A DNA stretch of 64,000 nucleotides from Bacteroidota bacterium. Its GTDB lineage: Bacteria; Bacteroidota; Bacteroidia; Chitinophagales; Chitinophagaceae. Position 1 is the stretch's first letter, and each line of letters opens with the position of its first letter. Below are positions 28,032 through 36,474 of the stretch, one piece after another. The notes below the pieces were generated by a model, which made no database searches, was not told where the DNA came from, and saw only the letters and a list, made by a program, of their open reading frames with translations. Location: contig JAFDXL010000009.1 of the NCBI GenBank assembly GCA_018267955.1, positions 770,717 through 834,716 of the forward strand, read 5' to 3'. Position numbers and translations under genes: made by a program.

Positions 28032-28718
28032 ATGACAGGAAAATTAATAAAAGTTGTATTCGCTGTGGTTTTAGTCTTTTCTTCCATAAACCTAAAAGCA
28101 CAGCTGATCAAGAAAAAGCATATTAAGGAGAGTGATGTCCCAAAATTTGTATTGGTGCAACTACCCACAGAAAGCAGGAAAATAAATTGGTTTTCGAAGG
28201 GCAGTAATAAAACACTTGTGGCTTCTATAAAAAACGACGCAGCACATGTGCGGGAGGCAATGATCAGTGATTTTAGTGATCATTTTGATGCTGTGCCGGT
28301 TTATTATTATATCGATACTAACGCGACTCTTATTAAAGAAGGAAAGTTCAACGGCATATTGCTAGATAAAAATATGAAGGCTGTAACGAATGCATCCAGT
28401 ATGGTGCAGCCATACCAAATCATTATTTACGGATCGAGGGTACCGACGACAGATGAGTACAATGCATCAGGAAATAACCCCAATGACGGAGCCTATGTTA
28501 TTGGCACCAAAAAGGATTGCCTGGTTGTTTATGACAAAAACTTCAATAAAGTGGAATCCCCCGCACCAAACGGTGATGACCTGCGCTGGATACCTGCCAG
28601 GAAACTGGGCAAGAAATATCCAAAATACCGGTACCTGGGTAGTAAAGAAGATATCAATTACATACCCTATGCCAGTCAGCTGAACCAGGAAATGAATGAA
28701 TATTATTTTGGCGGATAG
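28032..28718 (+). CDS. Secreted hypothetical protein
   Basis: A 228-residue exported protein that I do not recognise. The N terminus MTGKLIKVVFAVVLVFSSIN with a cleavage site near LKA/Q is a clear signal peptide. The mature part has no cysteine pair or membrane segment; it contains VPVYYYIDTNATLIKEGKFN and ends in EMNEYYFGG. An earlier ATG at 28020 gives 4 more residues, but a -7-like TAATTTTG at 28008-28015 would place transcription start around 28021, so I prefer Met5 at 28032. It is likely periplasmic or surface-exposed. Confidence 0.65.
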   Translation: MTGKLIKVVFAVVLVFSSINLKAQLIKKKHIKESDVPKFVLVQLPTESRKINWFSKGSNKTLVASIKNDAAHVREAMISDFSDHFDAVPVYYYIDTNATLIKEGKFNGILLDKNMKAVTNASSMVQPYQIIIYGSRVPTTDEYNASGNNPNDGAYVIGTKKDCLVVYDKNFNKVESPAPNGDDLRWIPARKLGKKYPKYRYLGSKEDINYIPYASQLNQEMNEYYFGG

Positions 28719-28731
28719 ATTTAGCAGGCAT

Positions 28732-28768
28732 AAAAAAATAACCCCGGAAATTCCGGGGTTATTTTTTT
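28732..28768. terminator. Bidirectional terminator between a secreted protein gene and tRNA-Cys
   Basis: An 18-base inverted repeat around a single central A (28750), with core CCCCGGAA / TTCCGGGG and flanking A and T runs on both sides. It serves the rightward gene and the leftward tRNA, whose 3' end is 3 bases away. Confidence 0.92.
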
Positions 28769-28770
28769 AG

Positions 28771-28841
28771 AGGTCGCGAGCGGATTCGAACCGCTGTAGA
28801 AGCTTTTGCAGAGCTTTGCCTAGCCACTCGGCTACGCGACC
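28771..28841 (-). tRNA. tRNA-Cys (GCA)
   Basis: A 71-base cloverleaf. The acceptor arm pairs GGTCGCG with CGCGACC; the anticodon loop is CTGCAAA, with anticodon GCA (28807-28809 on the plus strand); the T arm is GCGG-TTCGAAT-CCGC. Discriminator base is U, as expected for tRNA-Cys. CCA is not encoded, so a CCA-adding enzyme is needed. It has its own promoter and terminator and is not part of a tRNA cluster. Confidence 0.97.
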
Positions 28842-28851
28842 AAGAGGATTG

Positions 28852-28881
28852 CAAATGTAGTAAAAATTAGTTTCTGAACAA
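28852..28881 (-). promoter_or_regulatory. tRNA-Cys promoter
   Basis: On the minus strand, TTG (28879-28881), a 19-base spacer, then TACATTTG (28852-28859), an exact TAnnTTTG match 10 bases before the mature tRNA 5' end. Confidence 0.75.
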
Positions 28882-28894
28882 GATAGTTACTCAC

Positions 28895-29764
28895 TTATTT
28901 ATTTAGCTTAAGTGTCATAAAAACAAAGTATGCTACAGGGTCGATAAATATGCCGCCGGCAGGCGTATCATCAAACACAACTGTTAATGTTGCACTGTAT
29001 TCTTCAGGCTCACCTTCAGTGTTATATGCGGGCTCCCAGCGTGGCATATTATATATTAGCCTTTTAGCTTCCTGCTCAAACGATGTATAGGTATGTTGTT
29101 CAACTGATGCATTAACAACTCTACCGGTTTTATCAAATTTGACATCTAGTGATACCGCACCGGTAATATGATTTTTCCTGAGGTATGGAGGATATTTTAA
29201 GTTATGACGAATGTAGTCTTTGTATTTATCCCATCCGCCCGGAAAAACAGGACAGCACTTAGCAGGGAAATAGGTAGTGTCTTTCCCTGTTCTCGTAAAA
29301 CAGGTTCCCGATTTTAATTTGCTGTTATGCCAAAGCTCTGTTCGTTCCTGCGATCCGTTTTTGTAGTACATAGAACGACCCCAATAACCTTTTTTGTTTA
29401 CGTCTACTATTGCACTGGGTTTACTATACCCTTTTGTATAATAAATATAGTGGCCTATAGTTTTTCCATTTTTTACATTGCATTCATAATCTTTGCTTCC
29501 ATTCTCATAATAATAAACACAATTACCATCCTGAATTTCATCGTCTACACTCAGAAAATAGCCATCCATCTGAAGGTTTCCCGTGCTTTTATAGTAATCC
29601 TGAATATGATAATGGCCGTCTGCAGAACGGCCCACTATAGGCCTGAAATACACAGCATGTTGTTTATCAGTTTTTTCCCATTCTTTATCAAACCAGGTAG
29701 TATCCTGCTGAGCTATGGCAGCAGCGGAGCGGAATAATAGTAATAGTAACAGGTAATGCTTCAT
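28895..29764 (-). CDS. Secreted TonB C-terminal-domain protein with MORN-like repeats
   Basis: A 289-residue exported protein with a signal peptide ending around AIA/QQ (18-20). Residues 60-150 carry Tyr/Gly-rich repeats like MORN motifs (DGNCVYYYENGSKDYE, WGRSMYYKNGSQERTE). Residues 185-270 form a TonB C-terminal-like domain (YPPYLRKNHITGAVSLDVKF). Unlike true TonB it has no N-terminal membrane anchor, so it cannot transmit energy in the usual way. Such fusions are common and poorly understood in Bacteroidota. Nothing in the neighbourhood hints at its job. Confidence 0.75.
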   Translation of the reverse strand: MKHYLLLLLLFRSAAAIAQQDTTWFDKEWEKTDKQHAVYFRPIVGRSADGHYHIQDYYKSTGNLQMDGYFLSVDDEIQDGNCVYYYENGSKDYECNVKNGKTIGHYIYYTKGYSKPSAIVDVNKKGYWGRSMYYKNGSQERTELWHNSKLKSGTCFTRTGKDTTYFPAKCCPVFPGGWDKYKDYIRHNLKYPPYLRKNHITGAVSLDVKFDKTGRVVNASVEQHTYTSFEQEAKRLIYNMPRWEPAYNTEGEPEEYSATLTVVFDDTPAGGIFIDPVAYFVFMTLKLNK

Positions 29765-29798
29765 ATACTAAATATAAAAGAAGCATTTTTAAAATGAA

Positions 29799-29823
29799 AT
29801 AGCCCCTGCAAGGCAAGGGCTAT
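29799..29823 (-). terminator. Terminator of the acyl-CoA carboxylase gene
   Basis: A stem of ATAGCCC / GGGCTAT continued by TGC/GCA after one mismatch, read leftward and followed by TTTCATTTT. It begins 24 bases after the carboxylase stop. Confidence 0.7.
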
Positions 29824-29846
29824 CATATTGTTTATAAACTGTCAGC

Positions 29847-31475
29847 TTACACCTGAAAAACTCCGGTTTTAAACTCCTTCATTTCAGGATTATGATTGGC
29901 AGCATTGATACCTTCTGATATTACCCTGCGGGTTTCTGCAGGATCAATGATCTCATCAACCCAAAGACGTGCAGCAGCATAATAAGAACTAGTCTGTGCA
30001 GCATATTTATCCGTTATCTGCTTCAACAATTCCTTCTCTTTTTCCGGATCTATGGTCTCACCCTTAGCTTTCAGAGATGCCACCTGTATCTGCAATAGCG
30101 TTTTAGCCGCCTGTTCACCGCCCATTACGGCTATCTTGGCATTGGGCCATGCATATATAAAACGAGGATCATAAGCCTTGCCACACATAGCATAGTTGCC
30201 CGCGCCGTAAGAATTACCAATGATGATCGTGATCTTAGGTACTACTGAATTAGCTACGGCATTTACCAGCTTAGCTCCGTCTTTGATGATACCGCTATGC
30301 TCGCTGCGGCTGCCTACCATAAAACCGGTAACATCCTGCAGAAATACCAGTGGTATTTTCTTTTGATTACAATTTTGAATAAACCTGGCAGCTTTATCTG
30401 CACTGTCGTTATAGATAACACCACCCAACTGCATCTCTCCCTTACCACTCTTTACTATTTTGCGTTGATTGGCAACAATACCTACAGCCCAGCCATCGAT
30501 GCGTGCATAGCCGCATACAATCGTCTTTCCATAATCTTCTTTAAACTGGTCGAACTCAGAATTATCAACCAATCTTTCTATTACTTCCACAACATCATAA
30601 GCCTTGCTGTTATCTGCCGACACGATTCCGTAAAGCTCTCCTGGATCTTTTTTCGGCGCAAGAGGCTGGGCACGGTCAAAACCGGCACGTGGCGTCTCTC
30701 CCAGTTTATCCATGATACGACGTACCTGGTCCAGGCATTCCTGCTCGGTATCAAATTTATAATCTGCTATCCCGCTGATCTCTGTGTGTGTTTTAGCACC
30801 ACCCAGAGTTTGTATATCTATATCTTCACCAATAGCAGCTTTTACCAGGTATGGCCCTGCAAGGAATATAGATCCATTCCCTTCTACCATCAATGTTTCA
30901 TCACTCATAATAGGCAAATACGCCCCGCCTGCGACACAGCTACCCATTACTGCGGCTATCTGGCTGATGCCCATAGCGCTCATCTGCGCATTGTTGCGGA
31001 AGATGCGTCCAAAATGTTCTTTATCAGGAAATATCTCATCCTGCATAGGCAGGTACACACCGGCACTATCTACTATGTATATCACAGGCAGGTGGTTTTC
31101 CATAGCTATTTCCTGCAGGCGCAGGTTTTTCTTCCCGGTGATGGGAAACCAAGCCCCGGCTTTTACGGTATTGTCATTGGCTACAATCACGCATTGGCGG
31201 CCACAAACATAGCCCAGGCCTGCAACTGTGCCTCCTGCTGGGCATCCACCATGTTCTTCATACATCTCCCACCCTGCAAAAGCGCCTATCTCTGTAAAAA
31301 CACTGTCTTTATCTATCAGATATTGTATTCGTTCGCGCGGCGTCATCTTACCTTTCTCCCTACCCTTCTCTATCGCTTTTTTGCCTCCGCCCAGGCTCAC
31401 CTGGGCATGCCTTTGTTTCATCTGGCTAACGGCCAGCTTCATTGCATCCTCGTTCTTATTAAAATCCAGATTCAT
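29847..31475 (-). CDS. Acyl-CoA carboxylase, carboxyltransferase (beta) subunit
   Basis: A 542-residue biotin-dependent carboxyltransferase. Two crotonase-like halves are visible: KMTPRERIQYLIDKDSVF then VYLPMQDEIFPDKEHFGRIF, and DVTGFMVGSRSEHSGIIKDG followed by GNSYGAGNYAMCGKAYDPRF. The wording is closest to methylcrotonyl-CoA carboxylase beta, with propionyl-CoA carboxylase as the alternative. A frame opens at a TTG at 31505, but a -7 TATATTTG at 31481-31488 lies between it and ATG 31475, so I use the ATG. No biotin-carrying alpha subunit is in the window. Confidence 0.9.
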   Translation of the reverse strand: MNLDFNKNEDAMKLAVSQMKQRHAQVSLGGGKKAIEKGREKGKMTPRERIQYLIDKDSVFTEIGAFAGWEMYEEHGGCPAGGTVAGLGYVCGRQCVIVANDNTVKAGAWFPITGKKNLRLQEIAMENHLPVIYIVDSAGVYLPMQDEIFPDKEHFGRIFRNNAQMSAMGISQIAAVMGSCVAGGAYLPIMSDETLMVEGNGSIFLAGPYLVKAAIGEDIDIQTLGGAKTHTEISGIADYKFDTEQECLDQVRRIMDKLGETPRAGFDRAQPLAPKKDPGELYGIVSADNSKAYDVVEVIERLVDNSEFDQFKEDYGKTIVCGYARIDGWAVGIVANQRKIVKSGKGEMQLGGVIYNDSADKAARFIQNCNQKKIPLVFLQDVTGFMVGSRSEHSGIIKDGAKLVNAVANSVVPKITIIIGNSYGAGNYAMCGKAYDPRFIYAWPNAKIAVMGGEQAAKTLLQIQVASLKAKGETIDPEKEKELLKQITDKYAAQTSSYYAAARLWVDEIIDPAETRRVISEGINAANHNPEMKEFKTGVFQV

Positions 31476-31480
31476 GGGCA

Positions 31481-31488
31481 CAAATATA
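31481..31488 (-). promoter_or_regulatory. -7 element of the acyl-CoA carboxylase gene
   Basis: TATATTTG on the minus strand, an exact TAnnTTTG match, 5 bases before the ATG at 31475. The leader would be very short. Confidence 0.45.
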
Positions 31489-31668
31489 ATTCGGCTGTAT
31501 GACAATGGATAATATTATATCGCTGCCTTGTTATAACTAATCATAATACTTCGCTCACTATTTACGTTTTTCATCCGAGTGCTGTCTTTTAATTGAAATA
31601 GTATTGTAAAAAAGCTGCATTAGTGCAAGCTAATTGTAAACTTATAAGTTACTTTGCATTATATATAA

Positions 31669-33909
31669 ATGAAATTCCTGCATTCATATATAGTCATTTT
31701 ACTGATATTGCTTTGCGCAGCTAAAGCATCGGCATCTCATATTTTTGGCGGGGATCTTTTATATCAATACGTAGGAAATGATAGGTACAGGGTTGTACTT
31801 ACTATTTATGGCGATTGTTCGGGACAAAATTTCCCAACATTAAAAGGTGCCTCTCCGAGTATAATCCTTCAAAACAACAGGCAAGCCTTTGCCTTTCTCT
31901 CTTTGAAGGCAGAAGACTCCGGAGTAGAGGTAACGCCCGTATGCGTGCAGGATAGCGCTAACACAGCCTGTAAAAAAATAACTAACCCTATTCCGGGCAT
32001 TACCAGGTATATCTATGCCGATACCGTTACTGTGCCTTTTCCTTCGTCAGACTGGGTATTTGCTTTTTCTGGAGTAATGGGGAATAATTCGATGGCGGGC
32101 AGAACGAATGCCATAGGTAATATTAATATAGACCCGACGCTAGGATCTACTATGTACCTCGAGGCTCATTTGAATAACCTGAACGGCCCTAACAATTCAC
32201 CGCTTTATACCACGATCCCAACCCCTTTTTATTGTGTAAACCTGGCACAGGAATACAACCAGGGGGCTGTGGACCCTGATAAGGATTCACTCAATTTTTT
32301 GCTGACACCGGCGCTTGAATCATCGGTACAAACAGTTACCTATATACCGCCATATAGCGCCACTGAGCCGATTGCTACGGCAGCAGGCTCGTTTAGCTTT
32401 AACAACATCAACGGGCAAATGAGCTTTACCCCTAATATTGCGCAGATATCGGTGGTAGTAAACAAGGTAGAGGAATATAAAAATGGCGTACTGGTTGGCA
32501 GCAGTATGCGCGAAATGACATTTATTGTGCTAAACACCTGCGACAACTCACCACCGGTTGGAAAAATAGACTCGAATGTAGATGGTGGATTAACTGCCCC
32601 CGGTAATATTGTGAATGTATGCCAGGGCACGAAACATATAGCGTTCACTATCAGTCCTAAAGATGCTAACGGAGATAATATTACCGTTGACACCAGCGGC
32701 GGGGTTTTCGGCGGTGCTTTAACGATAACCGGTAACGGTACCAAGAGTCCTAAAATCAGCTTTTCATGGGATCCTGACGCTAACCAGCCGCTCGGAGCCT
32801 ACACATTTTTTCTTAAATATAAAGACAATGGCTGCCCGCTATCCAGCGATCAAACAATTGCTTATACTGTCAGGGTGATCCGGCCATTCTCCATAAGCTA
32901 CGAGGTACTGGCGCCAACCCAATGCGCGCATAATGCTTATGTGCGCATAATAGTGAAAGATGGCGTTAGCCCCAAAGTACTGGAAGTGAACAAAAATGAT
33001 CGTGTATTAAAATCGTACAGCGACAGCCTGGAAAAAAATGATACTACTTATATCATTGCTGATAGTTTCATGAAAGGGAATTATCACCTGGTAGCATTTT
33101 CGCCCTATTTCAAATGTATTTCCGATTTTTATATGACGATTGCAGACAGCGGTGTTTACCCTTTTCCGCCATTCTTTAAAGACAAAGAAGTATGCCTGAA
33201 CGATTCCGTTGTCTCTATATTATTCAACGTGGACACCACCGTTTTTCATATCAACTGGTATGACAATGAAGCCGGGAAACTTGCAACAGCACCTACGTAT
33301 GCAACCAATACTACCAAGGTATATACCTGGCAGATAAGCCAGACACACCTTGTCTGCGAATCGGACAAGGTACCCTACCATGTAAATGTGCATGAACTGC
33401 CAACGATAGACATCCTTGCAGAATCGCGGAAGGTATGCATCGGCGATAAGATATTTTTACTGGCAAGCGGCGGGGTCTCCTATACCTGGCTGCCAGCAGA
33501 CAAGATCTATTCAGACGATCGGGTGAACTTCTACACGCGCGTATTGGAACCTACTACTTACAAAGTAGTAGGTACAAGTGAGTATGGCTGTGTCGATACC
33601 GCATCCATAACCTACAGTGACATTGAAAACTGCTGTACGTTTTCTTATCCAAACGCCTTTACCCCGAATGGAGACGGTAAAAATGATCGTTTCCATCCTC
33701 TTTTATACGGCAATTCGCTTGAATATTCTCTTACTGTTTACAACAGGTGGGGGCAGGAAGTTTTTCATACTACAGACCCTAATGATTCATGGGATGGTAA
33801 CAACAACGGCAAACCCTGCGAAATGGGAGTTTATTATTACCGCCTGAAAAGTAAATGCTATACAGGGCATGAAGAAACCAGCGCAGGTGATGTGACGCTC
33901 ATAAGGTAA
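31669..33909 (+). CDS. Secreted protein with T9SS type-B sorting domain
   Basis: A 746-residue surface or secreted protein. A signal peptide (about 1-22, AKASA/SH) starts it. The middle is made of beta-rich Ig/PKD-like stretches with paired cysteines. The last 90 residues are the gliding-motility-associated (type B) C-terminal domain, recognised by YPNAFTPNGDGKND, LTVYNRWGQEVFHT and GVYYYRLK. Such proteins leave by the type IX secretion system and attach to the surface or are released. The passenger's role is unknown. A -7-like TTACTTTG is at 31649-31656. Confidence 0.92.
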   Translation: MKFLHSYIVILLILLCAAKASASHIFGGDLLYQYVGNDRYRVVLTIYGDCSGQNFPTLKGASPSIILQNNRQAFAFLSLKAEDSGVEVTPVCVQDSANTACKKITNPIPGITRYIYADTVTVPFPSSDWVFAFSGVMGNNSMAGRTNAIGNINIDPTLGSTMYLEAHLNNLNGPNNSPLYTTIPTPFYCVNLAQEYNQGAVDPDKDSLNFLLTPALESSVQTVTYIPPYSATEPIATAAGSFSFNNINGQMSFTPNIAQISVVVNKVEEYKNGVLVGSSMREMTFIVLNTCDNSPPVGKIDSNVDGGLTAPGNIVNVCQGTKHIAFTISPKDANGDNITVDTSGGVFGGALTITGNGTKSPKISFSWDPDANQPLGAYTFFLKYKDNGCPLSSDQTIAYTVRVIRPFSISYEVLAPTQCAHNAYVRIIVKDGVSPKVLEVNKNDRVLKSYSDSLEKNDTTYIIADSFMKGNYHLVAFSPYFKCISDFYMTIADSGVYPFPPFFKDKEVCLNDSVVSILFNVDTTVFHINWYDNEAGKLATAPTYATNTTKVYTWQISQTHLVCESDKVPYHVNVHELPTIDILAESRKVCIGDKIFLLASGGVSYTWLPADKIYSDDRVNFYTRVLEPTTYKVVGTSEYGCVDTASITYSDIENCCTFSYPNAFTPNGDGKNDRFHPLLYGNSLEYSLTVYNRWGQEVFHTTDPNDSWDGNNNGKPCEMGVYYYRLKSKCYTGHEETSAGDVTLIR

Positions 33910-33916
33910 TCTTTCT

Positions 33917-35017
33917 TTACTCCCATTTAAACATCCGGGAAGCTACGGTGTACACCACTACGCCCCATATCAGTAGCGCAAAGAGATCCCATTTTATTTC
34001 CCATACTCCGAGGCCCTCAAAAGCTATTTTTCGCATGGCATCATTTAGGTAAGACAATGGCAGCACCCTGCAAAAAGGCTGCATCCATTTAGGAAAATTA
34101 TCTATCGGGAAGAATGTACCACCTAAAAGGAATTGCGGCAGTGTAATGATATTGGCAAACGGCGGAATGGTTGCATCACTTTTGGCGATAGAACTCACAA
34201 TGAAACCAAATCCCATAAAGACCATAATACCTAATGCGCTTAGTAGTATCAATTCTACGATTGTAAAAAATCCATTTACCAGCGTGAAGCCAAACGCAAA
34301 ATGCCCAACGCAAATAATGATGACAGCACCCAATAGTTGAAATACCATACGTGCAATGCCCTCGGCTACAACTATTACTTCCCGCCTAACCGGTGTCGCG
34401 AAAAACCGTTTCAATACGAGCGTTTGCCTCAGGTTAAAGAATACGAAAGCAGTACCAAAAACACTACCGGCCAGCAAGGAGAAACCAAGCTGTCCGGGCA
34501 ATATAAAATCTATCATTTTATATTCCCTCACCACGCTCTCTTTCACCTCTATACTGGCAATAGCCGATGAACGTCTTGCAATTTCAGGATCCATACTCTG
34601 CACCACAGAGTTAATAATACCCTGCAATTGAGGCGCCTTATCCATCTGCGATGAGGAGGCATTGATGATTACGGAATAGCGTGGTTGCGAACTATCGGAG
34701 TTAGGAGTAACTGCTATAGTAGCCGCAATAACACCTTCCTGCAGGCTTTTCGATAAAGAAGCCGAGTCTACATCTTTCCATTTTAGCACAGGCACATTTT
34801 GTAATGCCATATAAAGCTGATTGGCAGTGTCGCTGCCCGGTGCTTTGGCAACACTGATAGAGTACCTGCCGCTGCCACCACCAAGAAAACCGAATACCAA
34901 TATAAATATTAACGGGAATGCTATACTGAAAACAATTGCAGACGGGCTCTTCACTATGGCTTGCAGGCTTGCTTTAATAAGCGCCCGCATAGCTCGTGCA
35001 TTACTATATTGTGGCAT
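33917..35017 (-). CDS. ABC-2 type transporter permease
   Basis: A 366-residue membrane protein of the ABC-2/YhhJ-like permease family: one N-terminal membrane helix (SAIVFSIAFPLIFILVFGFL), a periplasmic domain of about 140 residues, then five helices including the LPLSYLNDAMRKIAFEG family ending. The frame opens further upstream at 35116, but a -7 TACATTTG at 35033-35040 lies before ATG 35017 and the extra 33 residues are not family-like, so I use 35017. No ATPase gene adjoins it; substrate unknown. It ends 7 bases from the convergent T9SS gene. Confidence 0.86.
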   Translation of the reverse strand: MPQYSNARAMRALIKASLQAIVKSPSAIVFSIAFPLIFILVFGFLGGGSGRYSISVAKAPGSDTANQLYMALQNVPVLKWKDVDSASLSKSLQEGVIAATIAVTPNSDSSQPRYSVIINASSSQMDKAPQLQGIINSVVQSMDPEIARRSSAIASIEVKESVVREYKMIDFILPGQLGFSLLAGSVFGTAFVFFNLRQTLVLKRFFATPVRREVIVVAEGIARMVFQLLGAVIIICVGHFAFGFTLVNGFFTIVELILLSALGIMVFMGFGFIVSSIAKSDATIPPFANIITLPQFLLGGTFFPIDNFPKWMQPFCRVLPLSYLNDAMRKIAFEGLGVWEIKWDLFALLIWGVVVYTVASRMFKWE

Positions 35018-35032
35018 AAGCAATAGAAAGCA

Positions 35033-35040
35033 CAAATGTA
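35033..35040 (-). promoter_or_regulatory. -7 element of the ABC-2 permease gene
   Basis: TACATTTG on the minus strand, exact TAnnTTTG, 15 bases before ATG 35017. A TTG lies 25 bases further upstream, slightly beyond the usual spacing. Confidence 0.5.
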
Positions 35041-35140
35041 GCAAAGAACAGTCGGTAAGGTATAGCAATATTATAATTGTTGTTAAAAAAGCATCGCTGC
35101 TTCTGACAAGCTGCACGAATAATGTAACTTAGACTACCGC

Positions 35141-36409
35141 ATGAAAAAGACATACGCGTATATAGGAACATTCTTAGCCATTTTAACCTGCCATGCTGCT
35201 ATTGCATCCAAGTTGTTTATACCCATGGATGCCGATAATCAAACCAACCATCTAAAAGCGTATGGCATTGCCTATGCAGCCCTAAAAGATGGAATGACCA
35301 TCGACTGGCTGCTAAACTATGAGGGCGGCAGTTTCGGCATGGATCAGAATGAAGGCATCGAACGGATGTGTAAGCTGCGCGGCGTCAGCTATGAGGTGAT
35401 GAGCGATGCGCAATATCTTGGAGTGATCAATAAGATATCAGACCCTAATTTTAACGGTGATATCATTAAGCTGGAAAAAGCGCCTAAGATATGCGTGTAC
35501 ACCCCGCCCGGCAAACAACCCTGGGATGATGCCGTGACACTGGCCCTTACCTATGCAGAGATACCATTTGATAAAGTTTATGATGATGAAGTATTGGCCA
35601 GCAAGCTGCCCGAATACGATTGGCTGCACCTGCACCACGAGGATTTTACCGGGCAATATGGAAAATTCTGGGCCTCATTCCAGAACGCTAACTGGTATCA
35701 GGAGGATGTGCGCCTGAGCGATGCCATGGCCGCTAAACATGGGTTTAAAAAAGTATCTCAACTAAAACTTGCAGTAAGTAAAAAGATCAGGGATTTTGTT
35801 GCCGGTGGCGGTTATCTGTTTGCGATGTGCTCGGCAACCGATAGCTATGATATTGCATTGGCAGCAGAAAATACGGATATCTGTGATGTACCCTTTGATG
35901 GCGACCCGGTGGCGCCTGATGCACAGCAAAAACTGGATTTTTCAAAATGCTTTGCCTTTAAAGATTTCCAGCTGTTTACCAATCCTTATATCTACGAATT
36001 CTCCAATATAGATAATACACAGTTCAGAAGGGTTAATAAAGAAGCCGATTATTTTACGCTGTTTACCTTTTCTGCGAAATTCGACCCCGTACCATCCATG
36101 CTCTGCCAGGACCATACCACTACTATTAAAGGCTTTATGGGTCAGACAACATCGTTCCGCAAAGAGGTGTTGAAGTCTAATGTTTTGATCATGGGCGATT
36201 ACAAGCCCGCTAATGAGGCACGCTATATACATGGCGAATATGGCAAGGGCACATGGACCTTCTACGGTGGCCACGATCCTGAAGACTATGAACACGCCAT
36301 CGGCGATCCGCCAACAGACCTGAACCTGCATCCCAACTCACCGGGATACAGGCTCATTTTAAATAATGTGTTATTCCCCGCAGCAAGGAAAAAACCAAGA
36401 AAAACATAG
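35141..36409 (+). CDS. Exported conserved protein, often misnamed asparagine synthetase B
   Basis: A 422-residue exported protein with a signal peptide ending near AIA/SK (residue 22). I recognise a conserved Bacteroidota family that databases tend to call asparagine synthetase B, but it has neither the N-terminal Cys2 glutaminase nor the PP-loop synthetase motif. Instead it has features like a ThuA/class-I amidotransferase fold: GGGYLFAMCSATDS with C230 at an elbow-like turn, LHHEDFTGQYGKF, and GKGTWTFYGGHDPEDYEH with H378. Function unknown; a periplasmic hydrolase-like role is inference. It ends at a small hairpin. Confidence 0.75.
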   Translation: MKKTYAYIGTFLAILTCHAAIASKLFIPMDADNQTNHLKAYGIAYAALKDGMTIDWLLNYEGGSFGMDQNEGIERMCKLRGVSYEVMSDAQYLGVINKISDPNFNGDIIKLEKAPKICVYTPPGKQPWDDAVTLALTYAEIPFDKVYDDEVLASKLPEYDWLHLHHEDFTGQYGKFWASFQNANWYQEDVRLSDAMAAKHGFKKVSQLKLAVSKKIRDFVAGGGYLFAMCSATDSYDIALAAENTDICDVPFDGDPVAPDAQQKLDFSKCFAFKDFQLFTNPYIYEFSNIDNTQFRRVNKEADYFTLFTFSAKFDPVPSMLCQDHTTTIKGFMGQTTSFRKEVLKSNVLIMGDYKPANEARYIHGEYGKGTWTFYGGHDPEDYEHAIGDPPTDLNLHPNSPGYRLILNNVLFPAARKKPRKT

Positions 36410-36410
36410 T

Positions 36411-36432
36411 ACCGGCCGGACAGCCGGTTTTT
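36411..36432 (+). terminator. Terminator of the secreted amidotransferase-like gene
   Basis: A 6-base stem ACCGGC / GCCGGT with loop CGGACA followed by TTTT, 2 bases after the stop. Confidence 0.65.
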
Positions 36433-36474
36433 CTATTTTCGATAAGTCAACTATTCAAGTAACTTCGCGCCGTT

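Noticed and set aside
30297-31502. Rightward 401-codon open frame
   Set aside because: Lies opposite the acyl-CoA carboxylase gene, which is a clear family member; the antisense protein has no recognisable feature.
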